64,000 nt of DNA, taken from assembly GCA_949987565.1 (NCBI GenBank), contig OX465104.1, positions 1,624,590 through 1,688,589 on the forward strand, written 5' to 3'. Shown here piece by piece: positions 33,952 through 48,973 of the stretch. This stretch comes from Luidia sarsii (Eukaryota; Echinodermata; Asteroidea; Paxillosida; Luidiidae). The notes beneath the pieces are model-generated. The model did not search any database, was not told the origin of the DNA, and was given only the letters and a program-made list of their open reading frames with translations. Each line of letters opens with the position of its first letter. Positions within the stretch are counted from its first letter, which is position 1. Both the position numbers and the translations under genes were made by a program.

Positions 33952-36900
33952 TATATGTTCCCAACACAATAGAGTACACCGCGGACGACTTTGAGTCTCA
34001 CTTCCAGGTCAACTACCTCTCCCATCTCCTCCTGACCATCCATCTCCTGCCTCTGCTGCAAGCCGGCGGGCGAGACGTCCGCATCGTCCTCCTCTCCTCG
34101 AACGCTCACACCGGCGGTAAACTGGACCTGGAGAACGTGCAGAGCCGTCGCTCCTACAGCCGGTTCGCCGCCTACTCCAATTCCAAGGCCTTCATGGTAA
34201 GGCAAGCAGGACCTTTCTCAAAGGACCTTTCTCAAGGGACCTTTCTCAAGGGACCTTTCTCAAGGGACCTTTCTCAAAGGACCTTTCTCAAGGGACCTTT
34301 CTCAAGGGACCTTTCTCAAAGGACCTTTCTCAAAGGACCTTTCTCAAAGGACCTTTCTCAAAGGACCTTTCTCAAAGGACCTTTCTCAAATGACCTTTCT
34401 CAGAGGACCTTTCTCAAAGGACCTTTCTCAAAGGACCTTTCTCAAAGGACCTTTCTCAAAGGACCTTTCTCAAAGGACCTTTCTCAAAGGACCTTTCTCA
34501 GAGGACCTTTCTCAAAGGACCTTTCTCAAAGGACCTTTCTAAAAGGACCTTTCTCTGCCTTTGAGAAATATGGTCCTGCTAGGATCGAAACGTCAGGCCC
34601 ACTTAATGTTGAGATTTTCATTTTGGTAATTTTAGTCAGTAAGCAGTTTGCAACTGCTTGTATATCACTCCTTTCATTCTGTGTACAGTGTATGACTTGG
34701 AGAGAATACAGAAGCGTATGTCGAATTATGGCTTCACAGTACCAACACTACATTGAAGCATTGAACACATGCAAACTGGACCAATTGCAGCACAGAAGGG
34801 AATATCTTTGCCAGGGATTCACTAAGACACTTCCGACATCTATCTTGAACACTCGCATACCCGCTAAACCCAAGCGGCGAAGTTACCATCTAAGACAAAC
34901 AGGAAGTTGGAGAGATCAGACGTAGGACTGAACGATTTAAGACAAGCTCTTTGCCTCACCTGTTCCGCGTGTTAAAATCTTTCTAATTGATCATGTTTTG
35001 AAGTAATCTTTCAGTACTTGCTAAAAAAAGTGCCCTTTATCATTTCTACTCACGCACGAGTTCTATTGCACTCATCTTCACTTAGCATGAAACAGTTGTG
35101 AAGTTTAGGTTGACCATGGGTTGACAAAAAGATCCTATGAACCATGATCTTTTGTGCTAAAGCAAGTTTTGGTGACGTCATGTGAAAAAAAAAACCTCTC
35201 GTTAGCAGTTACTTTGTTTGTGTGTGTGTGTGTGCACAGGTAATGGCGGCCCATTTTCTGGCCAGACGGCTGAGTTTGACTGGTGTGACCACCTACGCGG
35301 TGGACCCCGGCACTGTGGACACGGAGATCACTCAACACTTGGGGGCGCTCTACACCCTCATCAGAGTGATGGGTAGGCTGGGTGAGTTACCACTGACACC
35401 GAAGATGCCCGTAGAGTTTGAAACGAGAAATAGACATCCGTGCCCGAAACCATTGAGCGGATTGTGCAACTGGTTATCCCCTGTACATGTTCTCGCCTTT
35501 AGAGTTCCCGCCTTCACCCTTCACTGGGCTAATCCCCTCACCAGGATCCCTCTCGACACTACATAAGCCCCACTCCCACTTGGAATCCAGCAGTCTTCTG
35601 AAGACGAACAGAGTACACTGTTCGAAACGTCGAGTTCCTCCGGTTCTTTTCCGAACCGCACTTACTCTCAAAAGAGAATTTACATGGTGTCACCGCAAAC
35701 CTATTACTCCTGCTATTCTCACCATGCAAACCTTCAAATCTCATTTGGTTGTCCCCATTTTAGTTGTCTGCAAAGTTGTCTTACGTAATGTAGCCTCAAG
35801 TCTTCACAAGTTAAACCCTTCGGGACCACCGAATTTGGGGCGCCGGTGGTTTTGCCCTACAAACTCGGGCACCACTATTGTCTGATTGTTAAACAAAGAT
35901 TATTTTTAAGCCTACATCAAAACAATATGATTATGATAAAAGCCCATTCAATGAGGGTTTGCACTTTGTCGATGGTAATGAGCACTGACGCAGAGTTAGG
36001 GCAAAACCCTCAAGGAATTACATTCTCCTCAACTCCTAAAATCATATTTCATCTACGACAAAAGCCGCACAGATGTTCGACTGTGTCAGGTTTGACTGCC
36101 AAGTAGTTAAGACGTCTGCACTAGAATAACAGGAGTCGCGGGTTCGAATCCCGCCCGAGCTGCCTGTATTTCACCAGCAGACAATTTCGGGCAGATCACT
36201 GAGCACTGTGCTTATGACTGGGGCAAACCATCAATGAATTACGTTCTTCTCGACGTAAACATAAAAAAATATATAAAATCTAAGAATTGTACACGCTTAA
36301 CCACTTCACAGTGTCAATTTTTCAGTGTCAAGCGAGCCCGCCAAATTGGTCCGCATAAGGTGACGGTGATGAGTGGAGCATAGAGCATAGATCCTTGCTC
36401 TATGGTTGATCCATAGAGCATAGATCCTTGCTCTATGGTTGATCCATAGAGCATATAGTTGATCCATACAGCATAGATCCTTGCTCTATGGTTGATCCAT
36501 AGAGCATATAGTTGATCCATACAGCATAGATCCTTGCTCTGTGGTTGATCCATAGAGCATAGATCCTTACTGTATGGTTGATCCATAGAGCATAGATCCT
36601 TGCTCTGTGGTTGATCCATAGAGCATAGATCCTTACTCTATGGTTGATCCATAGTGCATAGATCCTTACTCTATGGTTGATCCATAGAGAATAGATCCTT
36701 GCTCTATTGTTGATCCATAGAGCATAGATCCTTACTCTGTGGTTAATCCATAGAGCATATAGATCCTTACTCTATGGTTGATCCATATAGCATAGATCCT
36801 TGCTCTATGGTTGATCCATAGAGCATAGATCCGTACTCTATGGTTGATCCATATAGCATAGATCCATACTCTATGGTTAATCCATAGAGCATATAGATCC

Positions 36901-39900
36901 TTACTCTATGGTTGGTCCATATAGCATAGATCCTTGCTCTGTGGTTGATCCATAAAGCATAGATCCTTACTCTATGGTTGATCCATAGAGCATAGATCCT
37001 TACTCTATGGTTGATCCTTTCTCGGCTTGTCCCTCTCTTCCAGGCATTCTGCGCACGCGGAGGCAAGGGGCAGCCACCAGCGTAGTGGCCAGCGTGGACC
37101 CAGAGCTAGCCGGCAAGACGGCGGTCTACCTGAAGAACTGCCGACCGGCCAGCCCCTCCGCTCACACTCTGTAAGAACCCCCGTCTCTCTACTGCACGTT
37201 GGCCGAGTGTGCTCTCGCTATGGCTTGGGAGACGACAGACAAAATCTAGGGAGCAATCGGCCTCCTCCCATTCCCTACCACTTTGTAAACCAGACAGGGT
37301 CTGTGGTAATAAGGTTTAGCCCGGGTTCGGGTTGGGTTCCCCTACGCCCCAAATGACCTCTTCAAATTACAATCCCACTGACACAGATTAGAGCATTTAT
37401 ATATAATAAACCTTCCATAGACTTGTGTATAAATTGAGGCCGTTCCCAATTAATTTCGGACACAACCTTTTGTCTCACCTGTGTCTCACCTGTGTCTCAC
37501 CTGTGTCTTAACTTTGTCTTACCTTTGTCTTACCTTTGTTTCACCTTTGTCTCACCTTTGTCTTACCTTTGTCTTACCTTTGTCTCACCTTTGTCTTACC
37601 TTTGTCATACCTTTGTCTCACTTTTGTCTCACCTTTGTCTTACCTTTGTCTTACCTTTGTCTCACCTTTGTCTCACCTTTGTCTTACCTTTGTTTTACCT
37701 TTTTCTTACCTTTGTCTTACCTTTGTCTTACCTTTGTATTACTTTTGTGTCACCTTTGTATCACCTTTGTATCACCTTTGTCTCACCTTTGTCTTACCTT
37801 TGTCTTACCTTTGTCTTACCTTTGTCTTACCTTTGTATTACTTTTGTCTCACCTTTGTCTTACCTTTGTCTCACCTTTGTCTCACCTTTGTCTTACCTTT
37901 GTCTTACCTTTGTCTTACCTTTGTCTTACCTTTGTCTTACCTTTGTCTTATCTTTGTCTAACCTTTGTCTTATCTTTGTCTTATCTTTGTCTTACCTTTG
38001 TTCCACCTTTGTTCCACCTTTGTCTTACCTTTGTCTTACTTTTATCTCACCTTTGTCTCACATTTGTCTCACCTTTGTCTTACCTTTGTTTCACCTTTCT
38101 CTCACATTTGTCTCACCTTTGTCTCACCTTTGTCTCACCTTTGTCTTACCTTTGTCTCACCTTTGTCTCACCTTTGTCTCACCTTTGTCTTACCTTTGTC
38201 TCACCTTTGTCTTAACTTTGTCTCACCTTTGTCTCACCTTTGTCTTACCTTTGTCTCACCTTTGTCTTACCTTTGTCTCACCTTTGTCTCACCTTTGTCT
38301 TACCTTTGTCTTACCTTGGTCTCACCTTTGTCTTACCTTTGAGTCACCTTTGTCTCACCTTTGTCTTACCTTTGTCTTACCTTTGTCTCACCTTTGTCTC
38401 ACCTTTGTCTCACCTTTGTGTTAACTTTGTCTCACCTTTGTCTTACCTTTGTCTTACCTTTGTCTCACCTTTGTCTCACCTTTGTCTCACCTTTGTCTCA
38501 CCTTTGTCTTACCTTTGTCTTACCTTTGTCTTACCTTTTTCTCACCTTTGTCTCACCTTTGTCTTACCTTTGACTCACCTTTGTCTTGCCTTTGTCTCAC
38601 CTTTGTCTCACCTTTGTCTTACCTTTGTCTCACCTTTGTCTCACCTTTGTGTTAACTTTGTCTTACCTTTGTCTCACCTTTGTCTCACCTTTGTGTTAAC
38701 TTTGTCTCACCTTTGTCTATACTTTCAGCGATGAGTCAAAACAGGAGTTGCTCTGGAATTACAGCCTGGAGTGTCTAGCCAACTTCCTGAGCGACGGGGT
38801 TCTGAGGGCTGCGTTTCCGTCGGCGGAGGAGAGCCTACTGGTCATCCCCAAGCCGAGCGGCCCGACCTGGAAGCTCGACTTAACCGAGCCGCCAGACGCT
38901 CCCGGGGAGCCAGGCAGCCCACCGGAGAACGACCGGGAGGTGACGGGGGGAGGGGAGGCCAAGGCGGGGAGAGACGAGTCACCGAGAGCGACACCTCGCG
39001 GTGAGACCCCGGAGAGATCCGGGTCGAACAAGAAGCCTGAGGAGACAGCCTCGCAAGACGACTCAGCTGAGCCGACTGAGACATCGACACCGGAGGAGGC
39101 AAGACCAGCCGATGTCGGGGAGATAGAAATGGAAGCAGTCCAGGATGTCACCCGGAGAGAGGCCCAGCAAGAGGACCCAGCGTCCGCAGAGGTGCCTGGC
39201 AACAAACAGCAGATCGGGACATCGCAGGACCGCCCGGACGCCGGACCAGCGCCTGAAGCAATGCAGGAGGTAAGGTCGCACGGTGAAAAGACGGCAGGCG
39301 AAAATGAGGTGCACGTGAAGGCAGAGGTGCACGTGGAGGAGAGTCCCTCGGAAAGCGACTCGGAAGAGCCAGCGTCTGACGGCGGTGGAGTCGTGACGGA
39401 TGTTGCGGAGAAGACGGTGCAAGGAGACGGCACCGCGGCAGAGGTGGATGCCGGGGAGAGAGCAGTCCAAGACGGCTTGGCGGGGACAGCCTCGGAGGCA
39501 CCGAAGGAGGTTGGACTGGTCAAAGAGGAGGAGGAGGTGCCCGTGGAGGGAGAAGAGGACAGGGCGTTGCTGGATGGCTCTGAAGGTCAATCGTCCTCGG
39601 ACGCTCCGGAGGTGGAGACCATCCCTCAAGCGAATGGAGCCACCGGAGAGGCAGGGACCAACGCGGACGCGCCGACAGCAGCTGAAGACACGGGAGCTGA
39701 AGAAGCAACCAAATCTCAAGTGGAATCAAAGAAGGGGGAAGACGGGGAGACAGGGCAAGATCGCCGTACGGCCCCAGCCATCGAGGTTGCAACAGCAGCT
39801 GACGGGGTCTCACAGAGGGAATCAGATGAGGAGAAAGTGCCGTCAGATGACAAGGCGGAGCCATCACCTGATGAAGCAGTCAAAGACCTGGAGGCCTCCG

Positions 39901-40502
39901 ATGAGAGGCAGACAACTACCGAGGTCAAAACAGCAGTCTCACAGAAGGTAGCAACGGATGCAGCACCGCTGGAAGATACTGAAAGGGCAGCGTCTGGTGA
40001 CTCGGCGCAGGAAGTCGGAGAGCCCGAGCTGGAGAGAGCGAGCAGAAGCGCAGCGGAAGAGGACCCGGCGCATGCATCAGAGGAGGGGGCCACACCTCAA
40101 GGCGACGAGGCGGGACCGGTTCCCGAAGCGGTCGAGGAAGTCCGAGAGGGATCGACGGGAAACGAAGAGGGAGTGGACGCTCATCGGGAGATGACACGGG
40201 CTCTTCGGGACGACACCGGTGGGCCGGGGACGGACACAGTCAAGGCGGAGACGGGAACCGAAGACGCGTCGGGAGAAGGGGACACGAAGCAGAAGACGTC
40301 TCGAGACGATTCGCCAGGGGCCGGATCACCCTCGACGGAGCAGGGCAGACCGAAAGAGGGAGACTGTGACGACACAGACGCGCCGAATCCCGGGCCAGTC
40401 AAGGCAGCAATTTCCAGAGAGGAGGGGCAAGTTATAACAGATGCAGCAGAAGTCGGGGTAGACACCTCGCCCGGTGCGTCTCTCGATGATGTAGAACTAT
40501 GA
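29165..40502 (+). CDS. short-chain dehydrogenase/reductase with long acidic C-terminal tail
   Basis: Exons: 29165-29240, 30558-30643, 31876-31938, 32783-32969, 33973-34196, 35240-35381, 37044-37170, 38729-40502; all phases agree, 892 aa. The N-terminal ~330 residues are a classical SDR. They contain the NAD(P) motif TGANTGIG (split by intron 1), [14 protein letters not shown], the active-site region VNYLSHLL, catalytic Ser in LLSSNAH, and YSNSK as Yxxx[12 protein letters not shown] follows. The order and C-terminal [10 protein letters not shown] resemble DHRSX, retinol-dehydrogenase and WWOX-like SDRs; I cannot pick one. The usual family length is about 300-330 aa, so the remaining ~550 residues, all in the last exon, are an addition. 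ATG 29165 ([16 protein letters not shown]) sits right before the Rossmann fold. No signal peptide is seen. Confidence 0.9.
30765..31190. repeat. Penelope-like tail fragments with a G-rich insert
   Basis: Two minus-oriented tail copies (GGGCCTGACGTTTCTAGCAG at about 30778; TGCCTGACGTTTCGATCCTA at about 30953) flank a G/T-rich block (30835-30930). The end GTCAGTGAGCAGTTTGCAAC in plus orientation at about 31153 completes a broken foldback. It lies in SDR intron 2. Confidence 0.7.
31387..31634. mobile_element. foldback MITE, best complete copy
   Basis: Roughly 245 bp with ~40-bp terminal inverted repeats: TAGGCCGTTTACGAAATGAA at the left is mirrored by TTCATTTCGTAAACAGCC at the right. Inner GGCTTAGGCTCGGGCTTAGG mirrors the CGAGCCCCAGCCTAAGCC side. 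No ORF. Other copies are at 14280, 17810, 20756 and 23871. It lies in SDR intron 2. Confidence 0.85.
31939..32570 (+). repeat. (GAGGAG)n purine tract
   Basis: More than 600 nt almost entirely A and G starting at the donor of SDR exon 3. ORFs on both strands here are low-complexity artefacts. Confidence 0.95.
33180..33950 (+). repeat. (CT)n-rich tract abutting the SDR exon 5 acceptor
   Basis: About 770 nt of CTCTCT/CCCT words, ending in pure (CT)n, 22 bp before the acceptor AG at 33971-33972. Confidence 0.95.
34201..34560 (-). repeat. 14-bp minisatellite from a Penelope-like tail
   Basis: About 25 copies of AGGACCTTTCTCAA, the hairpin-adjacent part of the dispersed tail, running straight into a full plus-oriented tail copy (GGTCCTGCTAGGATCGAAAC at about 34571). 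It begins 4 bp after the donor of SDR exon 5. Confidence 0.95.
35585..35750 (+). mobile_element. second tail family, single copy
   Basis: CTGAAGACGAACAG, hairpin partner CTGTTCGAAACGTCGAG, then TCCTCCGGTTCTTTTC and ACCATGCAAACCTTCAAATC. Same family as 14588, 16291 and 56410. Confidence 0.75.
36085..36185 (+). repeat. tRNA-derived SINE (family B)
   Basis: GTTAAGACGTCTGCACTAGA with B box GGTTCGAATCCCGCCCGAGC. Inverse copies lie at about 3410-3510, 53310-53350, 59425-59465 and 59700-59760. Confidence 0.7.
36375..37018. repeat. ~30-bp minisatellite upstream of SDR exon 7
   Basis: About 20 copies of CTCTATGGTTGATCCATAGA plus GCATAGATCCTTG. It ends 25 bp before the exon 7 acceptor. Each unit is partly self-complementary (TGGATCAACC/GGTTGATCCA). 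Confidence 0.95.
37466..38718 (+). repeat. 11-bp (ACCTTTGTCTY)n minisatellite
   Basis: About 110 copies of ACCTTTGTCTC/ACCTTTGTCTT fill SDR intron 7 up to the acceptor of the last exon. The acceptor sequence ACCTTTGTCTATACTTTCAG looks like a mutated final unit. The plus-strand ORFs here are repeat artefacts. Confidence 0.97.
38729..40502 (+). CDS. last SDR exon encoding the acidic tail
   Basis: A single 1774-bp exon. The first ~30 residues finish the SDR domain ([20 protein letters not shown]). The rest is rich in E, D, A, G, T, S and P with few hydrophobic or aromatic residues, no obvious repeat period and no membrane segment, as expected of an intrinsically disordered region. The frame stays open for 591 codons in non-repetitive GC-rich sequence, which argues that it is translated. 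Stop TGA at 40500-40502. Confidence 0.85.
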
Positions 40503-41970
40503 GAGACTGGTAGACACCACTCAGAGCAGACTCTACAAGAGACCCGGGCCCTATTTCGTACAGCTGCTTATAGCGCAAAACTCGGCTAAGCAAGAAATGT
40601 CTGCATTGGTTGAAAACCGAGAATTGCCAACCAAATTTTCGATTGATGCTTGCTGTACCTGACCTTGTACTCCAGTGTTGGGTGCTTAGCTTGAGATACA
40701 ATGAGGACTTTGGCTGGCAACCCGATTCTCTTGAGGAAGGTTTTTTCATGCTTAAGCAAATTTTGGTGCTGAATCAGCTCCCCTGTGCTGCATTTCACAA
40801 AGCCCTACGATGCATCGTAGCTCAACTTACGATGGATAACCCATCGTGTTGTGATACACCGTACGGTTCATGCGCATCGCTTCTTATGCGAAAGGTCCTG
40901 CTGGGATCCAAACGTCAGGCCCTCTAACTTTTGAGATGTATGTATTGCAGGTTATTTTACTCAGTGAGCAAATTGCTACAGTTTTTTTTGTATTAAGATC
41001 GTAAGTTACGATGAGTTTGGCGAAATCGACCGCTGTTCGCAGCGGTAAACGGAGACTTAAAGAAGAATGAAACCCCGAGAAAAATATTGGCTTATCTGAT
41101 TGGGTGTTAAAAACAACCTATACAATTACCTATGTGCTACTCACCTACGAGTTTCGTATAGAGGGGAAAATCATGGAATTCGAATGGTCGAATTTGCGTT
41201 CCCGCAAACCGCCATCTTTTCAAATGGCCCGCCAGTCACTGCGGGGGGTATGACATAATGACGGACAACTCCCGCATGGGCCCGGACGGATGTACCCCTA
41301 CTACATATATGTATACACTGCGTGCAGTTATACACTCGCGGGCTGAACGATGGTGCACTGCCAGGCTTTTGGATGTCAAAATGCCAGCGGGAAAAAGCTG
41401 GGGAATTATTTCCATGCAGTTTCCAACAAGGACAAGAGACCTGTTTTTTTTTTGGGGGGGGGGGTTTGGGGGGGGACAAAAGCCGAGACAGGCTAGAGAG
41501 CCTCATGTCGTGAAGTGTAGCCTGCAACATCCCCAAAATGTGTTCGCAATACTTGGCCGCTTGGACCCAATCCACAAATTTTGACCGAGATTTTCTTTTT
41601 TTTGCAAAGGCAATGGAGATGGTAGCTGAAGGGGAACAGCAATGTTGTATAAAAAGCGGCAGATTTGTACCGAACTGGAGAAGTTGAAGGGAGAAATTGT
41701 GCCCCCCACCCCCCCAAAAAAAAAAAAAAAGTTTTTCATCTGATGTCCTGAGATTGTACATACATGTACTTTCCATGCCTACCATCCCTTCTTGGACAAA
41801 GGCATGCACCATGTTTCTCCCAACCAGGCTGGTCATGTGCCAGGGCTAGAGTTCTCTAGTTCCCTACGTGCATAGCCCCGTCCTCTCTGAAATATCACCT
41901 AAGTACCGTAGCACACGCATCATGCTTCCATGTATGGTTTCCATGTATTTTATATGTACATGTATTCTAA

Positions 41971-42118
41971 AAATTTAGTGGGCCTGACGTTTCGATCCTA
42001 GCAGGACCTTTCTCAAAAAGAGAAAGGTCCTGCTAGGATCGGAACGTCAGGCCCACTAAATTTTAAGATTTGCATTTTAGTAATTTTAGTCAGTAAGCAG
42101 TTTACAACATTTTTGTAT
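41971..42118. repeat. head-to-head pair of Penelope-like tails
   Basis: AAATTTAGTGGGCCTGACGT on the left and ACGTCAGGCCCACTAAATTT on the right form ~42-bp arms meeting at CTCAAAAAGAG. The right copy continues to GTCAGTAAGCAGTTTACAAC. Confidence 0.9.
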
Positions 42119-42129
42119 ATTACATAATT

Positions 42130-42386
42130 ATGTGACCCGGCACAACGACATGAAAAATAACCCACCAAAACCCTTTTTGAGTAAACAACGCCTGAAGTTA
42201 AAGTATCTTCACAATTCGATTACAAAATCTATTTTCGTTTTTTTGTATTTTCGGAAATTTTAAGTAATACAGAATATTATATTTTGATATCATTTGAAAG
42301 CTAATGGTATACTCTTTCTCATTATTAGAAAATCTCTAAATCTGAAAAGTGGGGTTATTCCTCATTATGCTGTGCCGGGTCACATA
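42130..42386. mobile_element. ~257-bp MITE with 16-bp TIRs
   Basis: Left end TATGTGACCCGGCACA, right end TGTGCCGGGTCACATA. Flanking TA suggests a TA target duplication as in Tc1/mariner-type MITEs. No ORF. Confidence 0.8.
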
Positions 42387-43170
42387 TATTCGAGTTTAGT
42401 TTCCATTGAGTTATGACCAAGGTGTCAATTCATGTCTGCGATTGTGCTCATGTCAAAAATAAGGTTGTACTCCTATTTCATTATTTGTGACGAAGAGAAT
42501 TGGCCAGGATTGGAAAAGGAAACAGTGCCATATGAAACCATCTGAATTCAGAGTTTTAAACAATGTGTGATTCCCAATTTGGGTTTTACTAATTAACTGA
42601 TATCATAAAATGATTTGTGTAAAACTGTAAATTGTACTGTATATATTTTTTATTTTTTTAAATCCATTGACATGATGTATATGAAATATGAATTAATTTT
42701 GCTCAATGCTATTATCTATTTTATGATGAATTTATTTTTTTGGGGTCTGAAAGGACAAGAAAGGTAAACCAGTTTGTAGGTGATTTTAAAAAATCAGTAA
42801 GTCTGTCCTGAAAACCGAATGTATATTAATAATGTTTTTATCATTCAGAGTACAGTGCAGTACTTCATATTTTGTACTTGGTGCGAATTAGAGCACAAAT
42901 CGGAGACTTGTTGATTTCTTAACAGTGGCAACTCTGCAAATTGTACACAAATGAGTGGCTGTGTCTATTTCAGCAATGCAATGGTAGTGGTACCATCATG
43001 AAAGTAGGCCATGCCCCTTGACAAATTGACCAATCACAACGCGTGATTTAAGGTCCGACAAATTGCCGCCATTTTGTATTCTTTACTACACACTTTTCGT
43101 TGTGTTTACTTTTGTTTCATATGTACCAGGCAATTCCTTTGCAAATCCTTAACCAGTTTTATCCTTAACC

Positions 43171-43329
43171 ATGGTCAAGCGGTGTTTATATTTTCGTTGT
43201 AATTCTGACTCTCGATACCCTGGCAAGAGAGGAAATTTGTTTAGCCTTTACCCAAAACCAAAGTCCGAAGGACAGAAGTGCTTTCGGTGGTTGCGGGCTT
43301 GCAGCGGCTTGTGTGCGATCGTGACATGA
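43171..43329 (+). CDS. 52-codon ORF resembling a THAP-domain N-terminus
   Basis: Starts MVKRCLYFRCNSDSRYPG, then LFSLYPKPKSEGQKCFRWL and RAC before a TGA at 43327. The C-x4-C near the start, SDSRYP, PKPK and the KCxRWxRAC ending fit the first half of a THAP C2CH zinc finger, a DNA-binding domain found in P-element-like transposases and cellular regulators. GCCGCCATTTTG (YY1-like) lies 100 bp upstream, as in many TATA-less promoters. The second half (C-x2-H, AVPTIF-like) is absent before the stop, so it is either a first exon spliced at an unseen donor or a truncated remnant. No downstream exon was found. Confidence 0.4.
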   Translation: MVKRCLYFRCNSDSRYPGKRGNLFSLYPKPKSEGQKCFRWLRACSGLCAIVT

Positions 43330-43901
43330 CCGTTGCTATGGTGGGCGTGGCCTACTGGAACATAGTATTCCAGGCAAAACGTTAAAAAATGGGTCCAACC
43401 TTTTCGTGGGCCAAATGATTGAAAACACTGTAGCATACTTCACTGGTAATGCCCTTTGCTGAATACCCTCTGTTTACTTTATGCTATACATCGTGTATGC
43501 TATATATCGTGTATCTCGTAACCAACCTTCACAAAATGTTTGAAATTCATTTTACAATTAAGCTTAGATAATTTTCTTTGACAATTTCGGATTGCAATCA
43601 AAGGGACAATAGAAGTCAAGTCCTATTATGTGGAAAGAACATACTGTACAACCATGTAGCACCTACTAGACTAAACAGAAAGAGTCTGACAACGTGACAA
43701 CAAGACAACAACATTAAATGCCAACGCAACACAAAAGGAGGATTTCGAGAGGCAAATAATGTCTTTTTTATTCCGGATCTCGTTCACTCATACTGTCCAT
43801 CGCTTTAAATACATTTTGCATGAAAAGCCTAAAAACATTGTGAAATTTCCGTAACTCTGGTTTCAAGAAAACGGTTTGCTTTCTGATTTGGGGGTAACAC
43901 G

Positions 43902-43907
43902 TTTATT
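43902..43907 (-). terminator. RPL10 polyadenylation signal
   Basis: AATAAA on the minus strand about 80 bp after the RPL10 stop. Confidence 0.6.
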
Positions 43908-43985
43908 TCTCGGTGCGTGCCAATGTGTCTTGCCCCACTGCTGTGGAGAGTAGGGGTCTGGTTGCGGCCTCTTGCCTCCTCCCGT

Positions 43986-48303
<4,318 letters not shown>

Positions 48304-48480
48304 CTTGCCTCCGTTTAGGCTGTGAATGAGAAGATTAAGGAACAAATAAATAAAAATACCAGAATTAAAATAACCTTTGGTAGTTGGCGGATAGATAAAT
48401 GACAATGATTGCTAAATTCAGTGTTGTGAAATGGCGATGACAAGCGATTTTTGGTTGTGCAAATTCGTTATCGGACATAC

Positions 48481-48506
48481 CTTTCTGGGATCAAGGGCAA
48501 AAGAGG
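48481..48506 (-). promoter_or_regulatory. RPL10: RPL10 non-coding first exon with TOP start
   Basis: On the minus strand CCTCTTTTGCCCTTGATCCC ends AGAAAG|gtatgt at 48481. A second boundary, ttctcattcacag|CCTAAACGG, puts the next exon start at 48319. The C followed by a pyrimidine run is a terminal oligopyrimidine (TOP) start as in animal ribosomal-protein mRNAs, so 48506 is the predicted start site. Confidence 0.6.
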
Positions 48507-48508
48507 CC

Positions 48509-48520
48509 GATAGAGGGCGT
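48509..48520. promoter_or_regulatory. CTCF-core-like motif at RPL10 start site
   Basis: GATAGAGGGCGT lies 3 bp upstream of the predicted TOP start. Same motif class as 1667, 26175 and 48957. Confidence 0.35.
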
Positions 48521-48956
48521 TTATTGGAGAGGTCAAAGGTGAAATGTACGGGTGATCGCGCGCGCGCGGCGGTAGGGAAGATGGGAAGATGTACTTATAC
48601 TTTATAGAGTAATATTTTTTCCCCAAGTACCTATTAGGACGAATGTTAAAGTATTGAGAAATCATTTGGTTTTGCACATTTGCCCCTTATAAGAGACAAG
48701 ATTCTGGATAAGGTTTGATGCAAGTGATTTTTTTAACAAATACATGAAGTTGCATCGATACATGTAGCTGCATTGATTTGTTGGCGATAAGGCGTGTGCA
48801 ATGCACAGTAAATTGGCTACGGCAGGAAATAACACACAAGTCTAGCGGAATTGGTGAAAGCCACTGGCTAGAGGCTGCCATTGGCTCATGCTGTAAATCG
48901 AAGCCGCAGCCGACGAATTCGCACACGGCTTAACTTTGTACGCAACCAAGGGGGGA

Positions 48957-48973
48957 ATAGCGCCCTCTGTAGT
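48957..48973. promoter_or_regulatory. CTCF-core-like motif upstream of TOP3A
   Basis: ATAGCGCCCTCTGTAGT, sharing GGAATAGCGCCCTCT with the TTLL12 upstream site; about 330 bp before the TOP3A ATG. Confidence 0.35.

Larger units (their letters stand above)
40503..43985. other. intergenic region between SDR gene and RPL10
   Basis: The SDR 3' UTR carries a fragment resembling the MITE of 46782 (GGGCCCTATTTCGTACAGCT, at about 40547), a short inverted-repeat family (about 40790-41030) and Penelope-like tails. A TIR element is at 42130 and a THAP-like ORF at 43171. The rest is AT-rich without recognised features. Confidence 0.6.

Noticed and set aside
33078..34205. ORFs of SLSLSL / RERERE type
   Set aside because: Pure CT/GA repeat translations; the real coding exon is 33973-34196 on the plus strand.
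37481..38734. Plus-strand ORFs of repeated LCLTFV peptides
   Set aside because: Translations of the 11-bp intron 7 minisatellite in all three frames.
38759..40465. Several long antisense ORFs opposite the acidic tail exon
   Set aside because: Shadows of GC-rich coding sequence; the sense frame continues the SDR protein in phase.
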